In this document: one piece after another, positions 29,410 through 38,979 of the stretch
How positions within the stretch are numbered: position 1 is the stretch's first letter
Layout: each line of letters begins with the position of its first letter
Assembly: GCF_016892705.1 (NCBI RefSeq)
Contig: NZ_JAFEMB010000002.1
Span: 434,001-498,000 of the forward strand
From: Microvirga pudoricolor
Lineage (GTDB): Bacteria; Pseudomonadota; Alphaproteobacteria; Rhizobiales; Beijerinckiaceae
Direction of reading: 5' to 3'
Length of the DNA stretch: 64,000 nucleotides
The notes under the pieces: generated by a model
Databases searched by the model: none
Told to the model about the DNA's origin: nothing
Seen by the model: only the letters and a program-made list of their open reading frames with translations
Translations under genes and position numbers: made by a program

Positions 29410-29652
29410 GTGAGCACGGGCGTCATCAAGCGGTCCATCTCCATTGCGGGCCACCGGACCAGCATCACCCTTGAAGAGCCATTTTGGGACGCCCTGCGGG
29501 AGATCGCGGGGGCCGAGGGCCGCTCGGTCCAATCCCTCGTCGGTCGCATCGATGCGGGGCGCGGCGAGCAGAACCTGTCCTCCGCCATCCGGTTGTTCAT
29601 TCTGGACCATTTCCGGGGGCGGGCCACCGATCCGGCGTCGGAGGCGGTTTAG
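29410..29652 (+). CDS. Ribbon-helix-helix domain protein
   Basis: The 80 residues contain IKRSISIAGHRTSITLEEPFWDALREIAGAEGRSVQSLVGRID, a ribbon-helix-helix fold of the RHH_4 type, and a C-terminal SAIRLFILDHFR. It starts at GTG immediately after the DUF4169 TGA (no gap). It is a probable DNA-binding protein of unknown target. Confidence 0.85.
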   Translation: MSTGVIKRSISIAGHRTSITLEEPFWDALREIAGAEGRSVQSLVGRIDAGRGEQNLSSAIRLFILDHFRGRATDPASEAV

Positions 29653-29719
29653 GGGTCGTGCAATCCGGTCGCGTCTGATAGGTCGGGAGGCCCCTTTCTC
29701 CAGCCTGCGAACCTTTGCC

Positions 29720-30304
29720 ATGAAACCCCTGTCGATCTCCCTCCTCACGATCTGCGGCATCGAGGAGCTGCCCTCCCATCGGGAGCGGACCGTGACCCAC
29801 GTGCTCTCCGTGCTCGATCCCGACCTGCCGGAGATCGAAGCCTTCCAGGCCTATGGCGCCCACCATCGCACGACGCTGCGCTTCCACGACATCATCGACC
29901 CCAGGCCGGGCTGGATCATGCCGACCCGCGCCCACATGGAGGAGATCCTGAGCTTCGGCTCGGAGCTGGCCTCGTCCCAGGCGGGAAAGTCCGACGGCCA
30001 TCTTCTCGTGCATTGCCACATGGGGGTGTCCCGCTCGACCGCCGCGATGCTGTCGCTCCTGGCCCAGGTCTACCCGGACGAGTCCGAGGACAACCTGTTC
30101 GCGCGGCTGCGGGAAATCCGTCCGCAGGCTTGGCCGAACTCCGTGATGATCGGCTTCGCGGACGAACTCCTGGGCCGTGAGGGACGGCTGACGGAGGGCC
30201 TGCGCCGCCATTACGGCCGCCAGATCGAGGCCAACCCGAAACTGTCCGGCTGGATGGGCGACCTCGGCCGGAGCCGTGAGGTCGAGATGGCCGTGCGGGC
30301 CTGA
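29720..30304 (+). CDS. Tyrosine/dual-specificity phosphatase-like protein
   Basis: The 194 residues contain the Cys-phosphatase loop HCHMGVSRSTAAM (C-x5-R) around 104-116, with an upstream general-acid loop FHDIIDPRPGW and a C-terminal helix (IRPQAWPNSVMIGFADELLG). It may dephosphorylate proteins or other phosphates. No cognate kinase is adjacent. Confidence 0.85.
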   Translation: MKPLSISLLTICGIEELPSHRERTVTHVLSVLDPDLPEIEAFQAYGAHHRTTLRFHDIIDPRPGWIMPTRAHMEEILSFGSELASSQAGKSDGHLLVHCHMGVSRSTAAMLSLLAQVYPDESEDNLFARLREIRPQAWPNSVMIGFADELLGREGRLTEGLRRHYGRQIEANPKLSGWMGDLGRSREVEMAVRA

Positions 30305-30341
30305 CCACAGGGCCAAGAGGGCCGCTCGACCGCCGTCGCGG

Positions 30342-33300
30342 TCAGCCGCCGGGGCTTGGTGGCGTGGCCGCTGGCGGTTGGAAGTTTAGGGAAGGTGTCG
30401 AGGGCGGCATCGTGAAAGGTGGCGCGCCCGGGCCGGGCTGCGGTTGTCCTTGTCCTTGCCCCGGCGCAGGCGCCTCGGGGCTGCGCTGCTGCTCGCTCTG
30501 AATCCTCTCGGCCTCGATGCGCGCGCGCTCGGCCTCCTCTCGCAGGCGCGCCTGGCGGGCGGCCTCCTCGGCGGCCTTGCGGCGGCGCTCGGCTTCCTGG
30601 GCTTCGATCTGGCGCTGGCGCTCCGCCGCCGCCTTCTCGAAGGCCTCGATCTTTTCAAGCTCCCGCTTGAGCACGATGGCCGCCAGCCCGTTGCGGAACG
30701 GTCCCGCGTCGATCTCCCGGACGGGGGTCGCGAAGGAGCCGCGCCAGTTGAGCCCGGTGGACGGCGGGGCTCCGGTCCAGCCCGGTGGCGCGGTCTTGGA
30801 CACGAAGGTGCCCCGTGCGTCGAGGCTCAGGTTCTTGAGATCGTACGCCACTGCGCCCTGCCAGGACGCCGTCCTCGTGTCGATCACGAAGGGCGAGAAC
30901 CGGATCAACCCGCCCACGAGGGCCGCCGTCGTGGTGACGTTGGCCGAGGTGAGCGCGGCCCGGCCCAGCTCCTCGCCCAGAACGGCCTCGGCCCGACCTT
31001 CGACCAGGGGCTCGGTCTCGCCCAGAAGCCTGCGCAGGGCCCGGTCGAAGGCGGCGGGGTCGCCGCTCGGGACGCTGAGATTCGTGATGCGCCACTCCCC
31101 CGACCCGCCGAGATTCGACACGAGGCCGGCCAGGGATTCCGCCGCGGCCCCGAACTTCATCTCGCCCGAAAGGCGGGCCTGGAACGGCGTCGGGCCGACC
31201 ACGGCGGCGAGGGGCACGTCGCGCAGGGCCCCTTCGCCCACGATGGACGCCAGGGCGCCCTGGCGCGTGACGTTCGCCGAACCCGTCAGCCTGCCGCCCC
31301 CGAGGGTCGCGTCGAGGCCCCGAAGCGCAATCCCGTCCGTGGAGGCCGCAAGGTCGAAACGGGCGTTGTTGGCGAGGAGCCCCCGCCCGAGTTCGAGGGT
31401 TTTGGCCCGCACGGCGACCTGCCCGCCGCTGAACAGGCGCCCGCTCTGGCCGAACCGGGCCGTCGACCAGAGCGCCGTGGCATTCGGGCTGGCCGGCGCA
31501 TTGAGGCTGAGGGCCGTGACGAGCCAGGGCAGGGACAAGCGGTCGAGGGAGACCTCGCCGCTCACGTCCGAACGGGACACGGCCTGCAGCCGGCCCTGGA
31601 CCGGGTTGCCCGCAACCGTGCCGGAAATGTCGAGGACGGTGGAATCGGCGTTCCGGCCGAGACCGACCCGCGCCTTCAGGGGCACGGGCGGGCTCACGCC
31701 CGCGCCGTCGCCGAGCAGGCTGAGAAAGGGCGTCACGTCGGCGGAGGTGAGGTCGGCCTCGCCGCTGTCCACCACATCGTCGCCGGAACTGAGGGTGAAG
31801 GGGCGGGTCGTGGCGATCTGGACGCCGCTCACGTCGCCCGAGAGCGTCACGTTGAACAGGCCGGACGGGACGCGGGCGCCCTTGAGGGAGATGCTGGACG
31901 CCTTCCTGAGGAGCGGCGCGTCGGCCCGGCCGACCCACCGGCCCGTGTTGTCCGTGGCGAGGCGCGCGTCGAGGTTCTGGGTGCGCCCATCCACGGAATC
32001 CACCTGGCTCGTGAAGCTGCCGCCCGCCACCGTGCCGTTGGCGGTGGTGCGCAGGCGCAGCTCGGCGGACCCGCGCGGCGGCGCGACCCGCTCCGACACC
32101 ACATCGAGGTTGAGGTCCCCCTCCCGGATGAAATACGGCACCATGCGGGAGAGGCCACCGATCCAGACACTGCCGAGGAGGTCGATGACGGGAGCGGCCC
32201 TTTGCGCCGTCACCTTGCCGGCGATGCGGCCGGAGCCGTCCGGCGCGATCCGACCGCTGACCTTGGCGTTGGCGCCCGCCAGGTTGACGATGTCGAGGGT
32301 CTCCACCAACAGGGCCGGGCCGTCCGACAGGACCCTCGCCGAGATACGGCCGATTCCGGGCCGGTTGCCCGCCCGCACGTCGCGGGCGTCCAGGATGAAG
32401 CCGACATCGAGATTCTGCGTGGCCTCGAACACGCTCGACACCTGCGGGAGCTGGTCGAGGTTGAGGCCCTGCACGGCGACCTGGGCCTCCAGCCGGCCGC
32501 GATTGCGGCCCTCGGGCTCGGTATAGCGGACATTGCCCGTGAGCGTGGCGTCGCCCGTCTTCACGCGCAGGCGGCTCAGGGACACGATGGGATAGGCCAC
32601 CGAGACGTCGGAGGCCGCCTCGAAAGGCCGGCCGTCCAGCACCTTCAGGAAGGGCGAGCGGATGTTGATGCGGTCGAGGTAGCGCGCCAGCCGGTCCGAT
32701 GCGGCGGACGCGATGGCGACGCGGCCCTCGACGCCGCCCTGCGTTTCGAGACCCGCCTCGCCCTGCATGGCCACCCGGGTGTCACCCGGCGCCATGAACT
32801 CGAACCGCTCGACCTTGGCGATGCCCTTCTCGACCGTCACCTTGGCGACCGCGTTGGACAGGTCGTCCTGGCCCAACCCGATGCTGTCGAGCTTCAGGTC
32901 CAGGGCGACCGGGATCCTGGACGACGGAATCGTCCATTGAGAGAGACGGCTTTTGAAGTCCTGCCCATTGGAGGACAGGATGAAGCTGTCCGCGTCGAGC
33001 CTGCGGCCCTCGAGCCTCAGGGCGATCTTCGGATCGGCGAGGCCGATGGTCCCCTCGCCCGTCAGGCGCAGGCTCGCGCCCCCCTCCCCGGCTTCGAGCT
33101 GCAAGGGGCTGAGCACGACGCCGTCCGGGGCCGTCTTGAACTCGGTGTCGATGGCGATGGGGATCGGAATGCCGGCCGCCGCCACCTGAGCCGGAGGGCC
33201 GAACAGCAGCCGGGCCTTCCCGGCGATCAACGGGACCGTCGGGGCCGAGTTGCCCTCGTTGAGGGACAGGCGGGCATCGATGTCGAAGCGCGGGAACTCG

Positions 33301-33932
33301 TCGCCGCCGCCGGTCAACTTGACCTGGACGGTCTTGTCCTGGGCCAGCTCCCCGGTGGTGAAGCGGAACGGCACCTTGGCGGTGACGCCCTCGACGCGCC
33401 AAGGCCCGATGAGCTTCTGGCCCTCGATGCGAACGCTCTCGGCGTAGAACTGATCGGTCCGGCCCGTATCGGTCATTCGCGTCGTGAGCAGGAATTGGGC
33501 GACCGTCAGGTTTTCGATGGCCCATTCGCGGGCCCGGCCGCTCCCGGACACGATGTCGGGCGGGAGCCGCCAGCCGCCGCCCGACGAGACGGGCACGCGG
33601 ATATCCGCCCGCCCCACGCGGGTCTCCGTGAAGCGGACCTCGCCGCGCAGGAGCGGCGGCAGCGCGAACTCGGCCGAGACGAAATCCGCCGTCAGCGTCG
33701 GGTTGTCGGTGCTGTCGGCGCCCAGGCGCAGCCTGTCGAAGCGGAGCCTCGGGGACGGCAGCAGCCTCACGCTGATCCTGCCTTCCGTATGAGCCTGGAC
33801 CCCCGCGGCGCGGGAGATCATCCCGTCGACGGTGCTGCGATGCGCTTCCCAATCGATGAAGGGCGGCGCCGCAACGGCGGCCGCCAGGATCAAAATCACG
33901 ATGGACGCAAGAACCGTCAGGATATCGCGCAA
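30342..33932 (-). CDS. AsmA-family envelope protein with charged coiled-coil tail
   Basis: The 1196 residues include an N-terminal membrane anchor (ILTVLASIVILILAAAVAAPPFIDW), the AsmA domain (GRISVRLLPSPRLRFDRLRLG), long beta-rich repeats and the AsmA C-terminal module (GGSGEWRITNLSVPSGDPAAF). AsmA proteins are thought to be bridge-like lipid carriers between envelope membranes. The tail (about 1085-1196) is unusual: a Glu/Arg/Ala coiled coil followed by Pro/Gln-rich sequence. The start is TTG, with GGGGAG 11 nt upstream. Confidence 0.92.
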   Translation of the reverse strand: MRDILTVLASIVILILAAAVAAPPFIDWEAHRSTVDGMISRAAGVQAHTEGRISVRLLPSPRLRFDRLRLGADSTDNPTLTADFVSAEFALPPLLRGEVRFTETRVGRADIRVPVSSGGGWRLPPDIVSGSGRAREWAIENLTVAQFLLTTRMTDTGRTDQFYAESVRIEGQKLIGPWRVEGVTAKVPFRFTTGELAQDKTVQVKLTGGGDEFPRFDIDARLSLNEGNSAPTVPLIAGKARLLFGPPAQVAAAGIPIPIAIDTEFKTAPDGVVLSPLQLEAGEGGASLRLTGEGTIGLADPKIALRLEGRRLDADSFILSSNGQDFKSRLSQWTIPSSRIPVALDLKLDSIGLGQDDLSNAVAKVTVEKGIAKVERFEFMAPGDTRVAMQGEAGLETQGGVEGRVAIASAASDRLARYLDRINIRSPFLKVLDGRPFEAASDVSVAYPIVSLSRLRVKTGDATLTGNVRYTEPEGRNRGRLEAQVAVQGLNLDQLPQVSSVFEATQNLDVGFILDARDVRAGNRPGIGRISARVLSDGPALLVETLDIVNLAGANAKVSGRIAPDGSGRIAGKVTAQRAAPVIDLLGSVWIGGLSRMVPYFIREGDLNLDVVSERVAPPRGSAELRLRTTANGTVAGGSFTSQVDSVDGRTQNLDARLATDNTGRWVGRADAPLLRKASSISLKGARVPSGLFNVTLSGDVSGVQIATTRPFTLSSGDDVVDSGEADLTSADVTPFLSLLGDGAGVSPPVPLKARVGLGRNADSTVLDISGTVAGNPVQGRLQAVSRSDVSGEVSLDRLSLPWLVTALSLNAPASPNATALWSTARFGQSGRLFSGGQVAVRAKTLELGRGLLANNARFDLAASTDGIALRGLDATLGGGRLTGSANVTRQGALASIVGEGALRDVPLAAVVGPTPFQARLSGEMKFGAAAESLAGLVSNLGGSGEWRITNLSVPSGDPAAFDRALRRLLGETEPLVEGRAEAVLGEELGRAALTSANVTTTAALVGGLIRFSPFVIDTRTASWQGAVAYDLKNLSLDARGTFVSKTAPPGWTGAPPSTGLNWRGSFATPVREIDAGPFRNGLAAIVLKRELEKIEAFEKAAAERQRQIEAQEAERRRKAAEEAARQARLREEAERARIEAERIQSEQQRSPEAPAPGQGQGQPQPGPGAPPFTMPPSTPSLNFQPPAATPPSPGG

Positions 33933-34030
33933 GAGATGGATGACTCCCCGTTGTCTCGGCCGTCTAGCTCAAGAACAAATCGATCGTCAGGGCAAGAGCT
34001 TCGGAATCGTGACTGTTTATCAGTTCACCG

Positions 34031-35446
34031 TCAAAGCGCGATAATCTTGCCCGGGTTCATGATGTTGTGAGGATCGATCGACTGTTTCAAGAGGCGCATC
34101 AGGTTGAGAGCCTCGGCGCCGTGCTCGATTTCGAGATACTTCATCTTCTTCTGTCCGACCCCGTGCTCGCCCGTGCAGGTGCCCTCCATGGAAAGAGCCC
34201 GCTTCACGAGCCGGTCCACGAACGCCTCGCAGGCCTCGACCTCGGCCGGGTTGGAGACGTCCACCAGGGGCTGGACGTGGAAATTGCCGTCCCCCACATG
34301 GCCGACGATGGGGGCGATCATGCCGCTCGCCAGGATGTCCTGCTTGGTGGCGTCCACGCATTCGGCCAGCCGGGAAATCGGCACGCATACGTCCGTGGCC
34401 ACGGATTCCGCTCCGGGGCGCAGACCGCGGGCCGCCCAATAGGCGTCGTGGCGGGCCTGCCAGAGGCGGGAGCGGTCCTCCGGCTTGGTGGCCCAGTCGA
34501 ACGGCCCGCCCTCGAACTCGGCCGCGATCTCGCCGAAGCGCTCGGCCTGCTCCTTCACGCCGGCTTCCGTGCCGTGGAACTCCAGCAGCAGCAGCGGGCT
34601 CTCGGGAAGGGTCAGCTTGGCATGGGCGTTGACGGCGCGCACCTGGACCTCGTCCAGGAGCTCGATGCGGGCGACCGGAATGCCGGACTGAATCGTCATG
34701 ATCACGGCGTCGCAGGCGGCCTTCACGGACGGGAACGGGCAGATCCCGGCCGAGATGGCCTCCGGGATGCCCTGAAGCTTCAGGGTGATCTCCGTGACGA
34801 TCCCGAGCGTCCCCTCGGACCCGATGAACAGGCGGGTCAGGTCATAGCCGGCCGAGCTTTTCTTGGCGCGGCTCGCCGTCTTGATGACCTCGCCGTTCGC
34901 CAGGACCACGGTCAGGCTCAGGACCACATCCTTCATGGTGCCGTAGCGAACCGCGTTGGTGCCCGAAGCCCGGGTCGCCACCATCCCGCCGATGGAGGCG
35001 TCCGCGCCCGGGTCGATGGGGAAGAACAGGCCCCGGTCGCGCAGGTGCTCGTTCAGGGCCTTGCGAGTGACGCCGGCCTGGACCACGCAGTCCAGATCCT
35101 CCTCGTGAACGGCCAGGATCGCCTTCATCTGGCTCACATCGACCGTCACGCCGCCGAGCGGCGCGTTCACGTGGCCTTCGAGGGACGTACCCGTGCCGTA
35201 CGGGATGACCGGAACCCCTCGCGCGGCGCAGAGTTTCACGATCTCCGACACCTCCTCCGTCGTCTCGGCATAAACCACGACATCCGGCGGCTGATTCTTG
35301 ACCCAGGTCAGGGTGTGGCCGTGCTGTTCCCGCACGGCCGCCGAACTCACGGCCCTGCCGCCGAAGCGTTGCGTCAACTCGGCCGCGACAGCCGCTATGT
35401 CGGCGTCGGAGGGCTTGGGTCGGGAGAGGGAGGCTGTGGCGTTCAT
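34031..35446 (-). CDS. FAD-linked oxidase, GlcD/D-lactate dehydrogenase type
   Basis: The 471 residues contain a PCMH FAD domain (VVYAETTEEVSEIVKLCAARGVPVIPYGTGTSLEGH; GGMVATRASGTNAVRYG) and a C-terminal FAD-oxidase domain (GHVGDGNFH; EGTCTGEHGVGQKKMKYLE with metal-ligand His). It oxidises a 2-hydroxy acid, most likely D-lactate, or glycolate as GlcD, and passes electrons to a quinone or cytochrome. No glcE or glcF neighbours, which favours the one-chain D-lactate type. Confidence 0.92.
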   Translation of the reverse strand: MNATASLSRPKPSDADIAAVAAELTQRFGGRAVSSAAVREQHGHTLTWVKNQPPDVVVYAETTEEVSEIVKLCAARGVPVIPYGTGTSLEGHVNAPLGGVTVDVSQMKAILAVHEEDLDCVVQAGVTRKALNEHLRDRGLFFPIDPGADASIGGMVATRASGTNAVRYGTMKDVVLSLTVVLANGEVIKTASRAKKSSAGYDLTRLFIGSEGTLGIVTEITLKLQGIPEAISAGICPFPSVKAACDAVIMTIQSGIPVARIELLDEVQVRAVNAHAKLTLPESPLLLLEFHGTEAGVKEQAERFGEIAAEFEGGPFDWATKPEDRSRLWQARHDAYWAARGLRPGAESVATDVCVPISRLAECVDATKQDILASGMIAPIVGHVGDGNFHVQPLVDVSNPAEVEACEAFVDRLVKRALSMEGTCTGEHGVGQKKMKYLEIEHGAEALNLMRLLKQSIDPHNIMNPGKIIAL

Positions 35447-35627
35447 CGCGTTTTCATGTTGGTTGGGCAGGATCGGGGATGTTTCGGCCCATCACTAGCA
35501 GATGCGTTGAAAATGCAACACTCGGCGCGACAAAGATGCCGAGTGCCCTCTGCATGGCTGATAGAACTGTTCTACTATTCCTTTTGTGCCCTAGGATGGC
35601 ATTCTGGGACCGCCTGAAGGGAGAAAT

Positions 35628-36176
35628 GTGAGCGTGGACGAGCGAGCCGCCCCGGTATTCTTTTTTGCGCCCTTCGTTTCCTCGACGATGCGGGTCGAAC
35701 CTGCGTGGATCGACTATAACGGGCATATGAATATGGCCTATTACCATGTTCTCTTCGACCGTGCCGTAGAGGAAGCCTTCTCCCAGGTCGGGCTGGGCCA
35801 CGATTATCTGGAAGAGCGCAAGGCGTCCTACTTCGTGGCGGAGGTTCACACCTGCTACACCCGCGAACTGAAGATGCACGACCATGTGCGGGTCACGGTC
35901 CAACTCGTCGATTTCGACGAGAAGCGCCTGCATTACTACATGGAGATCCGCCACGCCGAGGAAGGCTGGGTCGCGGCGACGTCCGAGGGCCTGTCCCTGC
36001 ATGTGGACATGGCCAGCAAGAAAACATGTCCCTTCCCGGCCGATATTCGGAACAACCTCTCGGTCATGCGGGCCGCTCACAGCCGCTTGAACCGCCCCCT
36101 CGCCCTGGGCCGGACCATCGGGGTCCCGTCACGGGCCGAGCCCGAGCGCCTTCTGGCGACGGGCACGCGCCACTGA
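35628..36176 (+). CDS. Hot-dog fold thioesterase
   Basis: The 182 residues contain VEPAWIDYNGHMNMAYYHVLFDRAVEE, the 4HBT-type active-site helix with Asp/Asn, then YFVAEVHTCYTRELKMHD and the strand pattern VRVTVQLVDFDEKRLHYYMEI. It resembles carnitine/betainyl-CoA thioesterases. The acyl-CoA substrate is unknown. The GTG start is preceded by GGGAG. Confidence 0.88.
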   Translation: MSVDERAAPVFFFAPFVSSTMRVEPAWIDYNGHMNMAYYHVLFDRAVEEAFSQVGLGHDYLEERKASYFVAEVHTCYTRELKMHDHVRVTVQLVDFDEKRLHYYMEIRHAEEGWVAATSEGLSLHVDMASKKTCPFPADIRNNLSVMRAAHSRLNRPLALGRTIGVPSRAEPERLLATGTRH

Positions 36177-36181
36177 CGCTC

Positions 36182-36454
36182 TCAGCAGCCCACCGAGCCT
36201 GGCGGGCAGGTGGTGGACCGGTAGGGGGATGACGGGCGCTGGAACATCCGCTGATTGTCGATGCTCTGGCGGATCTGGTTGTTGTTGATCGTATTCTGCT
36301 GCTGAATCTGCAGGCTGCGCTGCTCGCGCGTGATCGAGCGGTTGATGCTGTTGACCTCCCGCTCGGCCGGCGTGGTGCGGGGCAGCCGGGTTTGGGCCAC
36401 GGCCGGAACGGCGACGCTCGCGAGGAGAGCGGCCAGGATCACAATTTGACGCAT
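36182..36454 (-). CDS. Small secreted hypothetical protein
   Basis: The 90 residues have a signal peptide (MRQIVILAALLASVAVPAVAQ), then an Arg/Gln/Asn-rich helix (QSLQIQQQN...NNQIRQSIDNQ) and a C-terminal pair of Cys (TTCPPGSVGC). GGGGAA precedes the ATG. An earlier ATG at 36511 would bury the signal. Two CCATATGG palindromes lie just upstream. Function unknown. Confidence 0.7.
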   Translation of the reverse strand: MRQIVILAALLASVAVPAVAQTRLPRTTPAEREVNSINRSITREQRSLQIQQQNTINNNQIRQSIDNQRMFQRPSSPYRSTTCPPGSVGC

Positions 36455-36462
36455 CGGGATTC

Positions 36463-36490
36463 CCCATATGGGCTGACAGTCACCATATGG
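36463..36490. promoter_or_regulatory. Paired CCATATGG palindromes, candidate operator
   Basis: CCCATATGGG (36463-36472) and CCATATGG (36483-36490), centres 19 bp apart, about two helical turns. They lie in the divergent interval between the small secreted protein and uvrD. Same-face spacing suggests binding of a dimer pair. Confidence 0.4.
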
Positions 36491-36591
36491 GGGTGAAGCC
36501 CTAGCCGACAACGTCGTTCCTTCACGTTCCCGAGGCCCGGCCGGCAGGCCGGAACCCGAGATCGGCCTCGACGCCGTTCGCCTTTTGATCC

Positions 36592-38979
36592 ATGTTCGCC
36601 CCGATGAATCAGCCCGATAACCGCTCCGAACCGCCCGACGACCTCGCCCACCGGCCCTCCGCCGGCTCCCTGAGCGCGAGGGCGCGCGCCGCCGTGGCGC
36701 CCCAGTCGCCCTATCTCGAGGGGCTCAACCCGGAGCAGCGCCGCGCCGTGGAGGCCACGGAAGGCCCCGTCCTCGTGCTCGCGGGCGCCGGAACCGGCAA
36801 GACGCGGGTGCTCACCACCCGGATCGCCCACCTCATCGCCACGGGCAAGGCCCGCCCGTTCGACATCCTGGCCGTGACCTTCACCAACAAGGCCGCCCGG
36901 GAGATGCGGGAGCGCATCACCCATCTCATCGGCCCGGTGGCCGAGGGGATGCAGTGGCTCGGCACCTTTCACGCCATCGGCACCAAGATCCTGCGGCGCC
37001 ACGCGGAGCTGGTGGACCTGAAATCCGACTTCACGATCCTGGGCATGGACGACCAGATCCGGTTGCTCAAGCAGGTGATCGCCGCCGACAACATCGACGA
37101 GAAGCGCTGGCCCGCCCGGCAGCTCTCGGGCCTCATCGACGGCTGGAAGAACCGGGGCCTGTCCCCGAGCCAGGTGCCGGCCGGCGAGGCCGCCTCCTTC
37201 GCCAACGGGCGGGGCGTCAAGCTCTACACGGCCTATCAAGAGCGCATGAAGGTCCTGAACGCGGTGGATTTCGGCGACCTGCTCCTGGAATGCCTGCGCC
37301 TGTGGCGCGAGCACCCGGACATCCTGGAGCAGTACCAGAACCGCTTCCGCTACATGCTGGTGGACGAGTACCAGGACACCAACGTCGCCCAGTACCTGTG
37401 GCTGCGGCTCCTGGCCCAATCCCGCAAGAACTTGTGCTGCGTGGGAGACGACGACCAGTCGATCTACGGCTGGCGCGGGGCCGAGGTCGACAACATCCTG
37501 CGCTTCGAGCACGATTTTCCGGGCGCGACCGTGGTGCGCCTGGAGCGGAACTACCGCTCCACGGGCCATATCCTGTCAGCGGCCTCCGGCCTCATCGCCA
37601 AGAATCAGAGCCGGCTCGGCAAGACCCTGCGCACGGAGGACGAGCAGGGCGAGAAGGTGACGATCACGGGCGCCTGGGACTCGGAGGACGAGGCCCGGCT
37701 CGTGGGCGAGGAGATCGAGGCGCTCCAATCCAAGAAGCACTCCCTGGCGCAGATCGCGATCCTCGTGCGCATCTCGGCCCAGATGCGCGAGCTCGAAGAC
37801 CGGCTCGTGACCATGGGCGTGCCCTATCGGGTGATCGGCGGCCCGCGCTTCTACGAACGCGCCGAGATCAGGGACGCGCTGGCGTATCTTCGCGTGGTCA
37901 TGAGCCCGGCGGACGACCTCGCCTTCGAGCGCATCGTCAACGTGCCCAAGCGGGGGTTGGGCGACACCACCCTGCAGGTGCTGCACAACCATGCCCGCGC
38001 GGCCCGGGTGCCTCTCGTGGAGGCGGCACGGTTCGTGGTGGAGACCGATGACCTCAAGCCCAAGCCCCGTGGGTCCTTGCGCGATCTCCTCATCAGCTTC
38101 GGGCGCTGGTCGAAGCTTTCCGAGACCACGCCCCATTCGGAGCTCGCCCAGACCGTGCTGGAGGAATCCGGCTACACCGACATGTGGCAGAAGGACAAGT
38201 CGGCGGATGCGGCCGGGCGGCTGGAAAACCTGAAGGAACTCGTGCGCTCCATGGAGGAATTCCCGGACCTCCAGGGCTTTCTCGAGCACGTCTCCCTGGT
38301 GATGGACGCCAATGACGGGGACACGACCGAGAAGGTCAGCCTCATGACCCTTCACGCCGCCAAGGGGCTGGAATTCGACACCGTGTTCCTGCCGGGCTGG
38401 GAGGAAGGCCTGTTCCCGAACCAGCGGGCCCTCGACGAGAGCGGCCGGGCTGGCCTCGAGGAAGAGCGCCGCCTCGCCCATGTGGGCCTGACCCGGGCGC
38501 GTCGCCGCGCCAAGATCTTCTTCGCGTCCAACCGGCGCATCCACGGGCTGTGGAACTCGACGATTCCGAGCCGCTTCATCGACGACCTGCCGGAGCACGA
38601 CGTGGACGTGGTGGAGGCGCCCGCGAACTTCTCGTACGGCGGCTACGGCGGCGGTTCCCGCTTCGACCGCATGCCCGCCTTCAGCGGGTCGAGCTACCAG
38701 ACCCCCGGCTGGCAGCGGGCCCAGGCTCACAAGGCCGGAGCGGATGACGGCTCTTCGGCCCGGCGCTCCCCCGATCGCCGGGGTCCCATGACCATCGAGG
38801 GCGAGTTGATCGCGAAATCCACCGGCGCGGCGTCCGCCTTCAAGACGGGCGGGCGGGTTCTGCATTCCAAGTTCGGCCCCGGCACCATCGAGGCCGTGGA
38901 CGGCAACAAGCTGACGGTGGAGTTCGACAAGGCAGGCCGGAAAATGGTGCTGGACAGCTTCGTCGAGGCCCTGGGCTGA
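36592..38979 (+). CDS. uvrD: UvrD/PcrA superfamily 1A DNA helicase
   Basis: The 795-residue helicase acts in nucleotide excision and mismatch repair. Motifs in order: Q-motif LNPEQRRAVEA, Walker A AGAGTGKTR (65-71 core), TFTNKAAREMRER, LVDEYQDTN (Walker B), GDDDQSIYGWRGA, LERNYRS, LMTLHAAKGLEFDTVFLPGWEEGLFP, and EEERRLAHVGLTRARRR. The C-terminal KFGPGTIEAVDGNKLTVEFD is the PcrA Tudor-like RNA-polymerase-binding module. A second ATG at 36604 is possible. Confidence 0.96.
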   Translation: MFAPMNQPDNRSEPPDDLAHRPSAGSLSARARAAVAPQSPYLEGLNPEQRRAVEATEGPVLVLAGAGTGKTRVLTTRIAHLIATGKARPFDILAVTFTNKAAREMRERITHLIGPVAEGMQWLGTFHAIGTKILRRHAELVDLKSDFTILGMDDQIRLLKQVIAADNIDEKRWPARQLSGLIDGWKNRGLSPSQVPAGEAASFANGRGVKLYTAYQERMKVLNAVDFGDLLLECLRLWREHPDILEQYQNRFRYMLVDEYQDTNVAQYLWLRLLAQSRKNLCCVGDDDQSIYGWRGAEVDNILRFEHDFPGATVVRLERNYRSTGHILSAASGLIAKNQSRLGKTLRTEDEQGEKVTITGAWDSEDEARLVGEEIEALQSKKHSLAQIAILVRISAQMRELEDRLVTMGVPYRVIGGPRFYERAEIRDALAYLRVVMSPADDLAFERIVNVPKRGLGDTTLQVLHNHARAARVPLVEAARFVVETDDLKPKPRGSLRDLLISFGRWSKLSETTPHSELAQTVLEESGYTDMWQKDKSADAAGRLENLKELVRSMEEFPDLQGFLEHVSLVMDANDGDTTEKVSLMTLHAAKGLEFDTVFLPGWEEGLFPNQRALDESGRAGLEEERRLAHVGLTRARRRAKIFFASNRRIHGLWNSTIPSRFIDDLPEHDVDVVEAPANFSYGGYGGGSRFDRMPAFSGSSYQTPGWQRAQAHKAGADDGSSARRSPDRRGPMTIEGELIAKSTGAASAFKTGGRVLHSKFGPGTIEAVDGNKLTVEFDKAGRKMVLDSFVEALG

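Noticed and set aside
30444-34070. Very long open frame (1208 codons) antisense to AsmA
   Set aside because: GC-rich codon bias on the true strand leaves antisense frames open; the composition is Arg/Gly/His-rich without domain motifs and AsmA explains the strand.
36516-36529. GTTC repeat upstream of uvrD as a LexA box
   Set aside because: GTTC copies are separated by 6, not 7, bases, unlike the canonical site at 48563.
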